From: Antennarius striatus
Taxonomy: Eukaryota; Chordata; Actinopteri; Lophiiformes; Antennariidae
Length of the DNA stretch: 64,000 bases
Assembly (NCBI RefSeq): GCF_040054535.1
Contig: NC_090783.1
Location: 342,501-406,500 of the forward strand
Direction of reading: 5' to 3'
Shown: positions 32,027 to 44,200 of the stretch, piece by piece
How positions within the stretch are numbered: position 1 is the first letter of the stretch
Layout: every line of letters begins with the position of its first letter
Notes under the pieces: generated by a model
The model's input: only the letters and a program-made list of their open reading frames with translations
Told to the model about the DNA's origin: nothing
Databases searched by the model: none
Program-made: the position numbers and the translations under genes

Positions 32027-32639
32027 CCCGCCCGCTGCTGCCGGTGCTCCGGCGGGGGGTGAGGAGAACGGACAGACACGAGCTGCGGCGGCTACAGGCT
32101 AGCTCCGGTTAGCATCGGCAGGCTGACTGCCTCTGGAGGTCCGAGCGGGGGGGTGAAGCGAGCTGCCCGTTGTTAGAACACCCTCACGGGGATACGTACG
32201 CCTAGGGTTCCGCTGGAAGACCCAGCGCCTGCGGGGCTGCGGAAGTTTGGTCCGACGTTAGCATTAAGCTAGCCTAAATGAAGCAAGTGTTCACTTCCGA
32301 TCTAGGTTTCAAAATAAAATGTTCAATTTACGTTTATGTGTTCAGAAACGCATATTGAACAATTTTATTTTGAAAGCGTGAGAGACTTGAGTGAAACACT
32401 TTGGTTTAAACGTAACTAACATTTCCGGAAACACTAATAAACCACTCAGTTTATATCCACTAATTGATATCAGCCTTATTATTTTTAACACTCACGACTG
32501 CGGAGCCTCCACTAAATTATTACTGTACATTTCTTTTTGTGAGGAACACAATGGCTTTACATTTTATCGTGAGTCGTTGGTAATAAACAATTGAACCCAA
32601 TTGGCTGTTGTATTTCCTGTTTATACTAAACTTTTGAAC

Positions 32640-32705
32640 ATCATTATTTATTTGTCCTACAGTGGGGAAATTTGCATGATTGCGACGGCAGAGAAGAGGG
32701 GGTCC
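32640..32705 (-). mobile_element. L2/Maui-like LINE 3' tail fragment
   Basis: The minus strand reads GCAAATTTCCCCACTGTAGG then ACAAATAAATAA, the typical 3' end of teleost L2-clade LINEs. Only the tail is present, as in 5'-truncated insertions. Confidence 0.6.
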
Positions 32706-32959
32706 ATACATTAAAAAAAATATACACACTAATATAGTATAATATTCAGTCCATGCCCATCCAGGTTTATTTATACAGTACATGCCCCTTTATTCCTAAG
32801 CCCATATAGGTCTCTGAAAATTGTATATTCCTTTATTTAGTGGGTTATTTATTATCTACTATTCTCTCTATTATTTATTATTCTCTCTGTCTGGTGGATT
32901 ATTATTTATTACTCTTTCTATTTGGTGTTGGCATTACTTTTTGTGTGTCTTTTCTTTCT

Positions 32960-33060
32960 GTGTACGTACTCTGCTGTTTGTAATGTGACGGAGAATTTAA
33001 TTTCCCTGATGGAACCTCCTGAAGGAATGAATATAGTCCTACTCTACTCTCTCTTCTCTA
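32960..33060 (+). mobile_element. Degraded LINE 3' tail
   Basis: AATTTCCCTGATGG, then GGAATGAATATAGTCCTACT with a following CT-rich repeat, resembles a LINE tail with a decayed terminal microsatellite. Confidence 0.5.
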
Positions 33061-33179
33061 CCTCAGTCAAAATATACATATTACCTATTTACAATTTACA
33101 ATCACCAATGTACAATTTACAAGCTACAACGGTCGTCCTGATTGTGCGATTGATTGTCTGCACGTTATATAAGATAAGA

Positions 33180-33245
33180 TAATATAAGGTAAGATAGAAC
33201 TTTATTAATCACGAGGGAATTTCTGTTTCGAGGTTGGTCCAAATA
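33180..33245 (-). mobile_element. LINE 3' tail fragment in opposite orientation
   Basis: The minus strand reads GAAATTCCCTCGTGATTAAT then AAAGTTCTATCTTACC. This is the standard tail plus a TATC-type terminal repeat, facing the copy at 32960-33060. Confidence 0.6.
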
Positions 33246-33491
33246 ATTACAGAAAAAATACATAAAATATGAAATTTAAAAATATGAATATATGCACTGA
33301 ACAGAAAATTTATTTTAAAAAACAGTAATTAAAGGATAATTAAAGGAAAAAAGACAACAGGGCGGCGAACGACTCTGGAGGCAGTGCCGGAAATGACGTA
33401 CAAAATAAATAAAACAACTGGAACAAGACGAAGCGGAAATCTCAGTGGTGTGCTTTTACTTTGAAATTTAACCTAGCTTTCCCTTTGGGCG

Positions 33492-33620
33492 AATTATTTT
33501 GAAAAGATAACCGGAAACTGTCCTCATTTTGGTTACTATAATTATTTTGATAGGGCAACCGGAAGCTGTGTCCTTCTTTTTGGTTAATTATTTTGACAGG
33601 ACAGCCGGAAGCTGTGTGCC
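33492..33620 (+). promoter_or_regulatory. Triplicated ETS-site unit upstream of gtpbp2
   Basis: Three diverged tandem copies (33492-33540, 33541-33586, 33587-33620), each opening with ATTATTTTGA and carrying CCGGAA followed by CTGT. They end about 125 bp before the gtpbp2 ATG. A further CCGGAAATGACGT (ETS plus CRE half) lies near 33388. Probable core promoter region on the gtpbp2 side of the ero1b-gtpbp2 divergent pair. Confidence 0.6.
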
Positions 33621-33745
33621 GACGCGGACCGCTTGTCCGTGCCGGTGGTGCTGAGGAGAGAGCATCCTGCCCCGGGGTGCTTCACCGGGACAGGCCGCCT
33701 TGGATTCCAGCCCCTCGGCCCCCGGTGGTCCGCACACCTCCAGCG

Positions 33746-36393
33746 ATGGTGGATTTGACCGGGAGCGGTGCGGCGGCGCCTGGACACGGCAGCACGGGAC
33801 AGGGCTCCGGTAACGGCAAGAAAACGACGAAGCGGTCGAGGAGAGGGAGACGAGGCCGCAGGAGGAGGAACAGGAGCTCCCGGAACAAGACGCCGCCACC
33901 GTTCTTCCCCCCGGAGGTAGAAGACATGTAGCCCCGGGAGGACCGGGACGTGCTGTCCGTTAAATGATGCTAGTGCTGCTAGTGGTGCTAGTGCTGCTAG
34001 TGGTCTTAGTGATGCTAGTTATGCTAGTTATGCTAGTGCTAGCTGCTGTCAGGCTAATGACAGCTAATGACACAGTAATAACAAATCAATAACAAATCAA
34101 TAACCAATGACCCCCTCCCGTTTATATGTGAATCACAAAATTGCTCATAAGTTTAATAATAATAAGACTTATTATTATTGTTTTTATTGCTAATAATTCT
34201 GTTAGCTTAGCTGTTTGTAGTATTGAGTCACACCTGAAGCTGTTTACAGCTAAAGTCAGTTAAACAGGTATGTGTGCAGTTAGCTGTTTACCTGTTTACA
34301 GCTAATGTCAGTTATCTTTTAGTTAGCTTTTTTTTAAATTTAGTTTATCACACAGACTTCATCTTCATCACATTGACGTCAACAACATCCAAAACAGGAC
34401 AGCCTGAGGGTAGAAGTCATCTGTCCCCTGAATCAACAACATCATTACTTCATCAACATGATTCATACCTTACATTTCACATTTATATCAATTTATTCTG
34501 GTACACTGTGGTTTTGACCCGTCCTTCAGTCCCAACAGACGTAAAAATTAAAAAATTATATCATGAAAATATTTTTAGTGTAGTTCTTCTGTTAAAATGT
34601 TGTTTTCTCTCAGTTAGCATCTGATTCATTCGTCTGGATTTGTGTTTGTTTCGTGGTAAATATTTATTGTCTGTTTTATACCTGAACACACAGGTGAGCG
34701 TTAGCCCCGTTAGCTCTGTTAGCTCCATTAGCCCCGTTAGCTCAGCCCTGATGTCCTTCTGTTCTGTCTGCAGGCTGAAGAAGGAAACATTGAGTACAAG
34801 GTGAGAAAAACACACACCTGAACACACACACACACACACACACACTTGAACACACACACACACACACACACCTGAACACACACCTGAACACACACACCTG
34901 AACACACACACCTGAACACACACACACCTGGGACACACCGCCTCACCTGGACAATCAATCTGTCAAACTTTATTGATAATAACGTTTTTTCCAAGCTAAA
35001 GGGGGCGGAGCCAGACGACAGGAAGCAACAGATTGAATAAACACTTTTCAAAATAAAAGTCATCCAGTTAAAACAAATCAGACTGGTGGGCGTTAACGCT
35101 GGCTGTTTGCCCCCCCAGCTGAAGCTGGTGGACCCCACCCCGTCCCGCTTCGAGCACCTGGCCACGCAGCTGAAGTGGCGTCTGCAGGAGGGGCGGGGGG
35201 AGGCGGTGTACCAGATCGGCGTGGAGGACCAGGGGCTGCTGGTGGGGCTGACGGAGCCCGACATGAGGGCCTCGCTGCACACCCTCAGGAGGATGGCTGA
35301 GAGGTACGCCCCCCAGCCCCACACGGGCTCCCGGGGGGTGTGGGGTCTGACCTGGGTCCTCTGTGTCCTCAGGGTGGGGGCCGACATCACGCTGCTGCGG
35401 GAGAGGGAGGTGGACTACGACCCCGACAGACACACCCGCAAGATTGCCGAGGTGCTGGTCAGGAAGGTCCCTGACGACCAGCAGGTGAGACCGGGTCTGG
35501 GTCTGGTCCTGGGTCTGGTTCTGGTACAGTTCTTGTCCTGATCCTGGTCGTGGTCCAGGTTCCAGTTCTGGTCCAGCGCTGACCCCCTGTCCCTGACAGT
35601 TCCTGGACCTGCGGGTGGCGGTGCTGGGGAACGTGGACTCGGGGAAGTCCACCCTGCTGGGCGTGCTGACGCAGGGCGAGCTGGATAATGGGCGTGGCCG
35701 GGCGCGGCTCAACCTGTTCCGACACCTGCATGAGATCCAGACGGGCCGCACCTCCAGCATCAGCTTCGAGATCCTGGGCTTCAACAGCAAAGGAGAGGTG
35801 AGCAGCGCAGGGGCGGGGCCGGGCGGGGCCGGGCGCGGGTTCCTCTCACCGCTCTGATCGGTTGGGGGCGGGGCAGGTGGTGAACTACAGCCAATCGCGG
35901 ACGGCGGAGCAGATCTGCGAGAGCTCGTCCAAGATGATCACCTTCATGGACCTGGCCGGGCACCACAAGTACCTGAAGACCACCGTGTTCGGCCTCACCA
36001 GCTACCGGCCCGACTTCGCCATGCTGGTGGTGGGGGCCAACACGGGCATCGGTGAGTCCCGCCCCCGCCGGGTCACGTGACCGCTGGCCAGGCCGCACCC
36101 CTCACCCGTCTCCTCTGCCCCGCCCAGCCGGCACCACGCGGGAGCACCTGGGGCTGGCCATGGCGCTGAAGGTGCCCATCTTCATCGTGGTGACCAAGGT
36201 GGACCTGTGCTCGGGGGGGGCCGTGGAGCGCACGCTCCGCCAGCTGGGGGCGCTGCTGAAGCAGCCGGGCTGCAACAAGGTGCCCACGGCGGTGGCCACG
36301 CCCGACGACGCCGTCACCGCGGCGCAGCAGTTCACCCAGTCCACCTGGTGGGTGTGACCCGCTGGGGGGCACCGAAGGGGGTCAGCGGGGTGT

Positions 36394-36436
<43 letters not shown>

Positions 36437-36735
36437 CATCACGCCCATCTTCAGCCTGTCCAGCGTCTCGGGGGAGAACCTGGACCTCCTGAAGGTTTTC
36501 CTCAACATCCTGCCCCCCCTGAGCAACAGCAAGGAGCAGGAGGAGCTGATGCAGCAGCTCACCGAGTTCCAGGTACGACCCCCCCGGAACCGACCCCCCC
36601 GGGTCCAATCAAACCAGATCAGATCGGAGCGGTCCCATCTGGTTCCTGTTTCTATCAGATCAATCAATAAATATCAGTTTTGTTCCACCGATCAATGGAA
36701 ACGTCTGAGAAACGATGTCATAAATCCTGACCTCT

Positions 36736-36800
<65 letters not shown>

Positions 36801-37889
36801 TAGGTGGATGAGATCTACTCGGTTCCTGACGTGGGAACGGTGGTGGGCGGGACTCTGTACAGGTGAGGTCACAGGTCTGAACGTGTTCATCTCGTGTTGT
36901 TGTTGTTGACAGCGGGGTGTTGTTGTGGTTGTTGACAGCGGGGTGTTGTTGTTGTTGACAGCGGGGTGTTGTTGTTGTTGTTGACAGCGGGGTGTTGTTG
37001 TTGACAGCGGGGTGTTGTTGTTGTTGACAGCGGGGTGTTGTTGTTGACAGCGGGGTGTTGTTGTTGACAGCGGGGTGTTGTTGTTGTTGACAGCGGGGTG
37101 TGTCGTGAGGGCGAGCGGCTGCTGGTTGGTCCGACAGATGAGGGGCGTTTCCTGCGGCTGAAGGTCGGCAGCATCCAGAGGAACCGCTCCGCCTGCAGGG
37201 TCCTGAGGGCGGGGCAGGCCGCCACGCTGGCGCTGGGCAGCTTCGACCGCTCGCTGCTGCGTAAGGTCAGAGGTCACGTGACATCATCATGACATCATCG
37301 GGTTGTTTACTTACATTTGTTTATTTACAACCGATTTTTTTACGACAAAAACACAAATGAGCGTCAGAACTTGAGTCTCTTCCTGTCAGTGACCTCACAG
37401 TGACATCACTGCATGCTGGCGTCTGATTGGCCGTTGCAGGGCATGGTGATGGTCAGCCCCAAGATGAACCCGACCATCTGCAGCGAGTTCGATGCCGCCA
37501 TCGTGCTCCTCTTCCACGCCAAGGCCTTCCGCCGGGGGTCGCAGGTCACCGTCCACGTGGGCAACGTCCGGCAGACGGCCACGGCGGAGAGCGTCCACGG
37601 GAAGGTGGGTGTCGGCTCGCACGGGGGGCGTGGCTCTGCCTCCGCAGCCTCCTAACTCCGCCTCTGTCCGCTGCAGGAGGAGCTGCGTACCGGCGAGCGG
37701 GCGGTTGTCCGCTTCCGCTTCCTGAAGCACCCCGAGTACCTGCGCCTGGGGGCCCGGCTGCTGTTCAGGGAGGGCGTGACCAAAGGCATCGGTCACGTGA
37801 CCCGCCTGCTGCCGCCCTCCTACGGCCACGCCCACAGCCCCGCACAGAGCCCCTCCCAGACCCACGACCAGAACACATCAGGGCTGTAG
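33746..37889 (+). CDS. gtpbp2: GTP-binding protein 2 (translational GTPase)
   Basis: EF-Tu-like GTPase known to help rescue stalled ribosomes together with Pelota. Exons: 33746-33916, 34774-34800, 35119-35303, 35373-35484, 35600-35797, 35877-36051, 36128-36347, 36437-36572, 36804-36862, 37094-37265, 37440-37604, 37677-37889; 610 aa (human 602). A basic Gly/Arg/Lys N terminus is followed by [16 protein letters not shown], the P-loop GNVDSGKST, the switch-2 [12 protein letters not shown] as G4, and the C-terminal beta-barrel domains with [14 protein letters not shown] and [14 protein letters not shown]. The start is the only ATG in frame after the promoter; no upstream in-frame ATG exists within 150 bases. 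The wording matches GTPBP2 rather than GTPBP1. Tail-to-tail with tp53bp2, only 366 bp between stops. Confidence 0.96.
34813..34928. repeat. CA/CACCTGAA repeat in gtpbp2 intron 2
   Basis: Short (CA)n blocks separated by CACCTGAACA, starting right after the donor of exon 34774-34800. Confidence 0.85.
36399..36434. repeat. TG microsatellite at gtpbp2 acceptor
   Basis: (TG)n immediately before the CAG acceptor of exon 36437-36572. Confidence 0.9.
36738..36800. repeat. TG microsatellite at gtpbp2 acceptor
   Basis: (TG)n immediately before the TAG acceptor of exon 36804-36862. Confidence 0.9.
36895..37101. repeat. Minisatellite carrying nine copies of a 3' splice site
   Basis: Units of 20-26 bp, each reading (TTG)n ACAG then CGGGGTG. 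Acceptor-type CAG ends fall at 36912, 36938, 36961, 36987, 37007, 37030, 37050, 37070 and 37093. The last is the real acceptor of exon 37094-37265, whose first bases are CGGGGTG, so each unit copies the intron end plus the exon start. Confidence 0.95.
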
Positions 37890-38255
37890 CCCCTCCCCCG
37901 CTGTGGGAGGACCAGGGGGCGGGTTAATGTTTGAGGGGCGTGTCCATCCAGGACCAGAGGACACACCTATCCCTACCACAGAACCCTTCTGGAGGCGGAG
38001 CTGTCCTGCTAAGCCCAAATATGGGCGTACTTCCCGTGATGTCACGGCGCTCTCTGTTCTCAAGCATGCTGAGATCTTCATCACCCGAACCCGCAGAACG
38101 ATGAAGAGGAGAACTGTCAGCCAATCAGACGAGTCGCTGAGACGGACCGGAAGGATCAACGGGACAGAACGGATGATGATGGGATGTTTACAAACAAACA
38201 TCATCAAGAACACGCCCACAGTCTGACGAAGAATCCTCCTCCTCTTCATCACCTG

Positions 38256-41200
38256 TTAGGCCAGACTCCTCTGTTGAACTTTGACCCTCGGGTAGAGCTG
38301 GAGGGAAACAGAGACGCCGATCAGGAGGAAACAAATATTTATATTTAGATGTAAACAAACAGAAATCCCTTTCATCTATGAAGTAAACAATGTTCCCATC
38401 AAAACGTTTATTTATTATTTTTAAGTCGTCATTAAAAGAAAATAATTAAAAACATGAATTAAAAATAAAACATTTATTCAAACAGAAACACATCTGTTAT
38501 TATCATCCTAACATTATTATAACTATTAGTACGTTATTACTTTTAATTATGACAATTCTTAATATTTTATTATGTTACTATATTATATAACATATTATTG
38601 TTATATTCATATTACTTTTAATTATTATATTATTGTTTATATTATTAGTTTTCACTTTTATTTATTATTTTATTATTATTAATAATAATTATTATTATTA
38701 TTGTTATTATTGTTGTTAGCAGCTAGCTGCTAGCCCCTCTATGCTAGTCTTTTCTCCCCAGGACCAGCTGATCCTGGTGGTCCTGGGGGGCCTCACCCCC
38801 AGCAGGTTGCGGGGCACATAGCCCTCGTGGCCCCCCCTGCGGCCCCACCACCAGAGCGTCTCCAGGGTGTCGCCCCGCCTCAGGACCGTCACGCGGTCGC
38901 CCCCCCTGAGGGGCAGCTCGTCGGGGTTCTGGGGCTCGTAGTCCCACAGGGCGTAGACCACGCCCCCATTCATCACGCCCATCTTCTCCTGGACACCTGG
39001 GGGGGAAGGGGGGAGGAGTCAGTTAGAGGCTCCAGAGCCACGCCCCCGGGCGTTTCCCGGCTCACCGTGGAGGAACTGGGCGCACTGGGCGTAGCCGTCC
39101 TCCGTCTCCTCACACTTGTGGGCGGGGGTCTGCTGGTCGCTGAGGGTGGTGGCGAACACCGCCGCCCCCCCGTCCACCAGCAGCCGACACAGTGGCACGC
39201 TGTTACAGGAGGCGGCGCAGTGGAGGGGGGTCCTGAGGGGCACAGAGGGGGTTTAGAGGGGCGTGTCCCGACCGGCCAGGCCCCCCCCCCGGGTCACCTC
39301 ACCAGCCGTCGCTGTCCGCCGCGTTGGCGTTGACCCCGAACTGAACCAGGAAGTGGGCAATGTGGGCGTGGCCGGCGCAGACGGCGTTGTGCAGCGCCGT
39401 GATGCCCTCGTCGTTCGGCGTGCTGGGGTCGTCCACCTGGGGGGGCAGGCTAACGTTAGCATTCAGGCTATCGACCACACCCAGTGCTGCTACTAGCTGC
39501 TAACTGCTGTTGGAGGTGGGGCTGAGGAGGCAGGAGGCGGAGCTTACGTCGTAGATGACCCTCTGCACCAGGTCGAACTCGCCCTCCAGCGACGCGTCCA
39601 GCAGCAGCGCCAGCGGGTTGAACCGGACCCGGTTCCGGTCCCGGTCGCTCCGCCCGCAGCCGGCCTTCCGGAGGATTGACCTCTGACCCTGGAGGGGGGG
39701 CAGCGCAGACGTTCATCACATGACCCTTCAGCGCTAACAGAAACGCGACGTCGTGCTAAAGGACTCACCGGCGGCGGCGTGACCCCTGGTGGCTCCTCCT
39801 CTTCGTCGCCGCTAGGGTACGGGGGTGGGGGGTAAGGCGGGAACTCCGACAGACACACCCCCTCATCCCTGCCCCCCTCAGGAGGGGAGGGGCAAGAGGC
39901 GGGGTTAGGAGCGGGTGACCGGGGAGGCAGGGGGGGCGGGGTCTGAGGATCTTTGTTCTTGCCTCCCGTCGCAGCCGGACCCGCCGTCTCCATGGCAGCC
40001 AGGGTGGTCCTCTGGTAGAGCAGCTTCTGGAGGCGGGGCCCCGCGGGGCCCTCGGGCTCCGTGAGGGAGCTGCGTTTCTTCAGGGGGCGGGGGGCGTGGT
40101 CACTCGGCTTCCTGTGGGGGTGGGACAGGAAGGGGAGGAGCTTGGTGGGGCTGAGGGGACGCGGGTCCGCGTCTGCGACCACGCCTTCACCGTTACCATG
40201 GCTACCGACGTCAGCATCACCTCCGTCAGAGCGGGCGGGGGCGCCGTCGGAGGCGAGCGGCCGCTGCCCCCCGCTGGCCGGGAGCACCGGCTTACCGTAC
40301 ACTGTGGGGGAGGGGCAAATCAATCACCACAGGTGCAAACAGAAGCTCCGCCCCACACAAATAAGCTTCCTGTATGATGACATCACAGTGGGCGTGGTGT
40401 GTCACCTCGGGCGTGGCCGCGGGGCAGCGTGCCCTGGCCCCTCCCCAGATGGGGCTGCTGGGTGTACATGGAGTAGATGGACGCCGCCGCCAGCGTCTGG
40501 GGGGGCGGGGCGTCGGGCAGCTCGGGAGCGTACGGACGCACGGCGGCGGCCGGCGGGCTCTCCTGCCTGCGGCGGAGGGGCAGGGTGTGGCTGGACGCGG
40601 CCCCCAGGCGCATCTTACCGGGGAAGGTCCCGGTGCTGTAGGCGGGGCTAGAAAAGGTGGGCAGGGCCGAAAGGAACGGTTTGGGCTTGCTGGGAAGAGG
40701 AGGCGGAGCCAACTCGGACACACCTGAGGCCTGGAGGTCAAGGTCACACAGAGGTCACATAGAGGTCATACAGGTGTCACAAGTCAGCGTGGAGGTCAAG
40801 AGGGGCGGGGCATACCTGCAGATTATTGGCTAGCCGATTGGTCCGCGAGGGGACAGGAGGCGGGGCTTCAGATCCAGAGAGGCGTTTCTGGTCCGTGGGC
40901 GTGGCCCCGCCTGCAGCGGGACAGGAAGCTTCAGCAGGATGACCAGCAGGGGGGTCGACCCGAGTGGGGGGTGATCCCCACTCACCTGAGTCCCAACAAG
41001 ACACCCGGGACATGCGGGGTAGCGTGGAGGCGTGGCCACAGGCTCCGCCCACCCCAGACCATGAGCTCCAATTCGACGGGACACCTGTGAGGCAACCCCA
41101 AAACATGTCAGGCTCCGCCTCCTCATAGCCTCGCGTTCAATGTCATGTGAAGGCGGAGCTCAGGCGGGGGGACGTGTCCAGGAGGTGTGGAATGGGAGGG

Positions 41201-44200
41201 GCTTGGCGTACCTGCAGCGGGTTTGGCGGGTCTGGGCGGCGGCTTCAGGGAGGCATCTGTTTCCAGTGTGCCGCCGGTGCCGGCCGCCTTCAACGGGGCG
41301 TCTGGGTGGGCGGGGCCAGGAGGCCCCTGGATGTAGGGCCCGACTGCCGCCACTCTGGACACACCCCCGTGCTGCTGGGCGGTTCCATCCAGCGCCACCT
41401 GGAGGCGAAACGACGAAGACGTTCGCGATTACATTAGCTCGTTAGCCTCAGAGGCTAACGGTTCCGTCAGCGACTCACCGGTTGGCTCTCCTTAGGTTGT
41501 AGTCCCGCCTTCTTCTCCCGGAGGCGGCGGCGCAGCGCGGCGAGCCGGCGGTCCATTGCCGCCACTTCTTGGTTCCTCCGGCTTAGCCCCTCCCACTGCT
41601 GCTGCAGACGGCTGCTCTGGGCACGGTTCTGCTGGTCCCAGCGCTGGGGGGCAGCGCCAGAGGTCAGGACAGCTAGCATGCAGCTAGGCTACGCTAGCGT
41701 GGAGCTAGCAGTCAGCTAGCGTGTGACATGTGGGGACGCTCACCTGCAGCTCCTGGTGGAGGCGCTCCAGCTCGGCGGCGGAGGCGTGGTGACGAGGGGG
41801 TGGAGCCGGAGTAACAGGCTCCGCCCACCTGCTCCTCAGCGCCTCCAGCTGCTCGCTCAGCTCCTCGGCCCTCGCCACGGCAACCAGCAGCTCCTGCCGC
41901 TTCTGCCGGAACAGACCGCTCATCTGCTCGATCTCCTCCACTGACACATGGAAGAACCGTCAGGCCCCGCCCACCCGGGCCCCGCCCCCCAGAGGACGCC
42001 TCCCTCACCCAGCTTGTTGTTGCTCAGGCGTTTCTGCTCCACGCGGCCCCTGAGGGCCCGCACCCGCTTTAGCTTGGCCTCCTGCTGCTCCTCCTCCTTC
42101 AGGCGCCGCAGCTGCTGCTCCTACAGGAAGTCAACTGTCAGCACTTCCTGTCTGGGTGGGTGTGGCCACCCCCCCCACCAGGGGCCCCTACCTTGGAGGC
42201 CAGGAGGCCCCTGGTGGAGCTGATCTGCTGCTGCTGCCAGACGGCCAGATCCTGCAGGTCGCTCAGCGTCACATCCACGCCCACCTGCAGGGAACACCCC
42301 GGGTCAGCGCCAACGCTCGCTGCTGCTAAAGCTAGCAAGGTGGAGGCACATAAACTACAAAGATGGCGTCTCCTGGTGTCTCTACAGGGCGGGGGCCTCA
42401 GGTTCTCACCCCGTCCTGCAGACTCTCCTCTGATGGGCTCCTCGTGGTCACCTGATCCGTTGTTCCGCCTTCACCTGGACGACAAAACGCAGTCAAGCTC
42501 CGCCCCCACTAAATCAGACACACCTGGATCACACCCGGTGACCCGGGTCCAGCTTCTGACTTAACTGCTCTGAAAAGAGTTCCCATAATGCATCACTCTA
42601 AAAATAGTTCCCATAATGCATCACTCTAAAAGTAGTTCCCATAATGCACAGCTGCTTACTCGTCAATCATTTTTAGATTTTATTAACATATGATTGTAAT
42701 ATTATAATTATAATATACCATTATTACATTTATATTATTATAACTATGATATGATGTGGACAAACATCTTACTGGGTGGGACAGGTGCTTCCTGGGGGGC
42801 GAGTCCTGATGGGAACCAATAATCTGGAGCCACAGACTGAGAGGTCAGAGGTCAAGGGGATTAACAGACCAGTTCTGAGGGATTAATGATGAAGACATCA
42901 TCATCCTCATCCTCACAGCTGCTTCAACTTTGAAAACAATCTGATGGAGCGACCCAACCCCCAACCCCGCCCCCATCACACCCCAACCCCGCCCCCACCA
43001 CACCCCAACCCCGCCCCCACCACACCCCCAACCCCACCCCCACCCGGGTGTCTGAGTCTAAGCTGATTATTGTGGCGTCCTCCACAGACCCCCCATCCAG
43101 CAGGCTCCATATGCTAACACATGCTATCACACGCTAACACATGCTATCACATGCTAACACACGCTAACACATGCTAACGCATGCTAACACTGGGTCGGTT
43201 CCTCTCACCTGGGGGCTTCAGGTAGCGGACCCCCCCCCTCTCATCCCCCCAGCGTTGCAGCAGCTCCGTCATCCTCTCGTCGCCCCCCCACATGGCGTCT
43301 GAGGGACACAGAGTCCTCTTTAGAACCCCTCCTATCCCCACCCCCCCAGGCTGTTTTTCTGGAACCCACCTGAGCTCCTCCAGGTGTCGGTCAGGTAGTA
43401 GTGGGCGTGGCCTGGCCCCCTGCAGGGTGTCTCCGGCGTGGGGGGGGCGTTCTGCTCGCCGCCACTCAGGAACGTCTGGAACGGAACCACAGGAGGGTCA
43501 GGTGTAGCTCCTGGATGGCCACGCCCACCCTGGGAACCGCCCACCGGACGCTTCCACCCGCAGGTAGGCCTTAGCTGACGCGGCTAACGTTAGCATTCAT
43601 CCACTTCCTGTCTGAGAGCTGAACGTGGACCTCAGCAGCAGGCCGGGACCAGACAACAACAACAGACGGCTTCGTCCAATCAGATCGCAGCAGACGGCTG
43701 TCTGAACAGATTAGCAGTAGCCGTTAGCAACGCCTTCCTGGTCTATTAAAACTCCTCCAGACGGTTGGAACTCCCACGATGCACTGGGCCATCTGTTAGA
43801 CCAACAGGGGCTCTGCGCCCGGGCCCAAAGCCATGCCGCCGCCCACCTGCAGGTGGGCGGAGCCACAGGGGGTGATGGACCATCTGCAGCGGCGTGGACA
43901 AAAACACGCCTAACATTAGCAAAAACCGTCCTTTCGCTAACATTAGCCAACGTTAGCAAACATTAGCCAATATTAGCTAACTGAAATGGCTTAAACAGGA
44001 AGCGACACTCTGATTGGCTTAATTCAGGACAGCCCTTCTGTAGCAGAAGCCACACCCCCAATGCGCCTCATGACCACACCCTCCTCCACATATGTGGACG
44101 TAACATTTTGGGTAGTCTAGACCACAGGTTAGCATCAGCACCCCCCCCCCCGTCTAGATGTAGGTCTGGGGGGAAACTGGAGCAGCGCCGGCGCCGCCGT

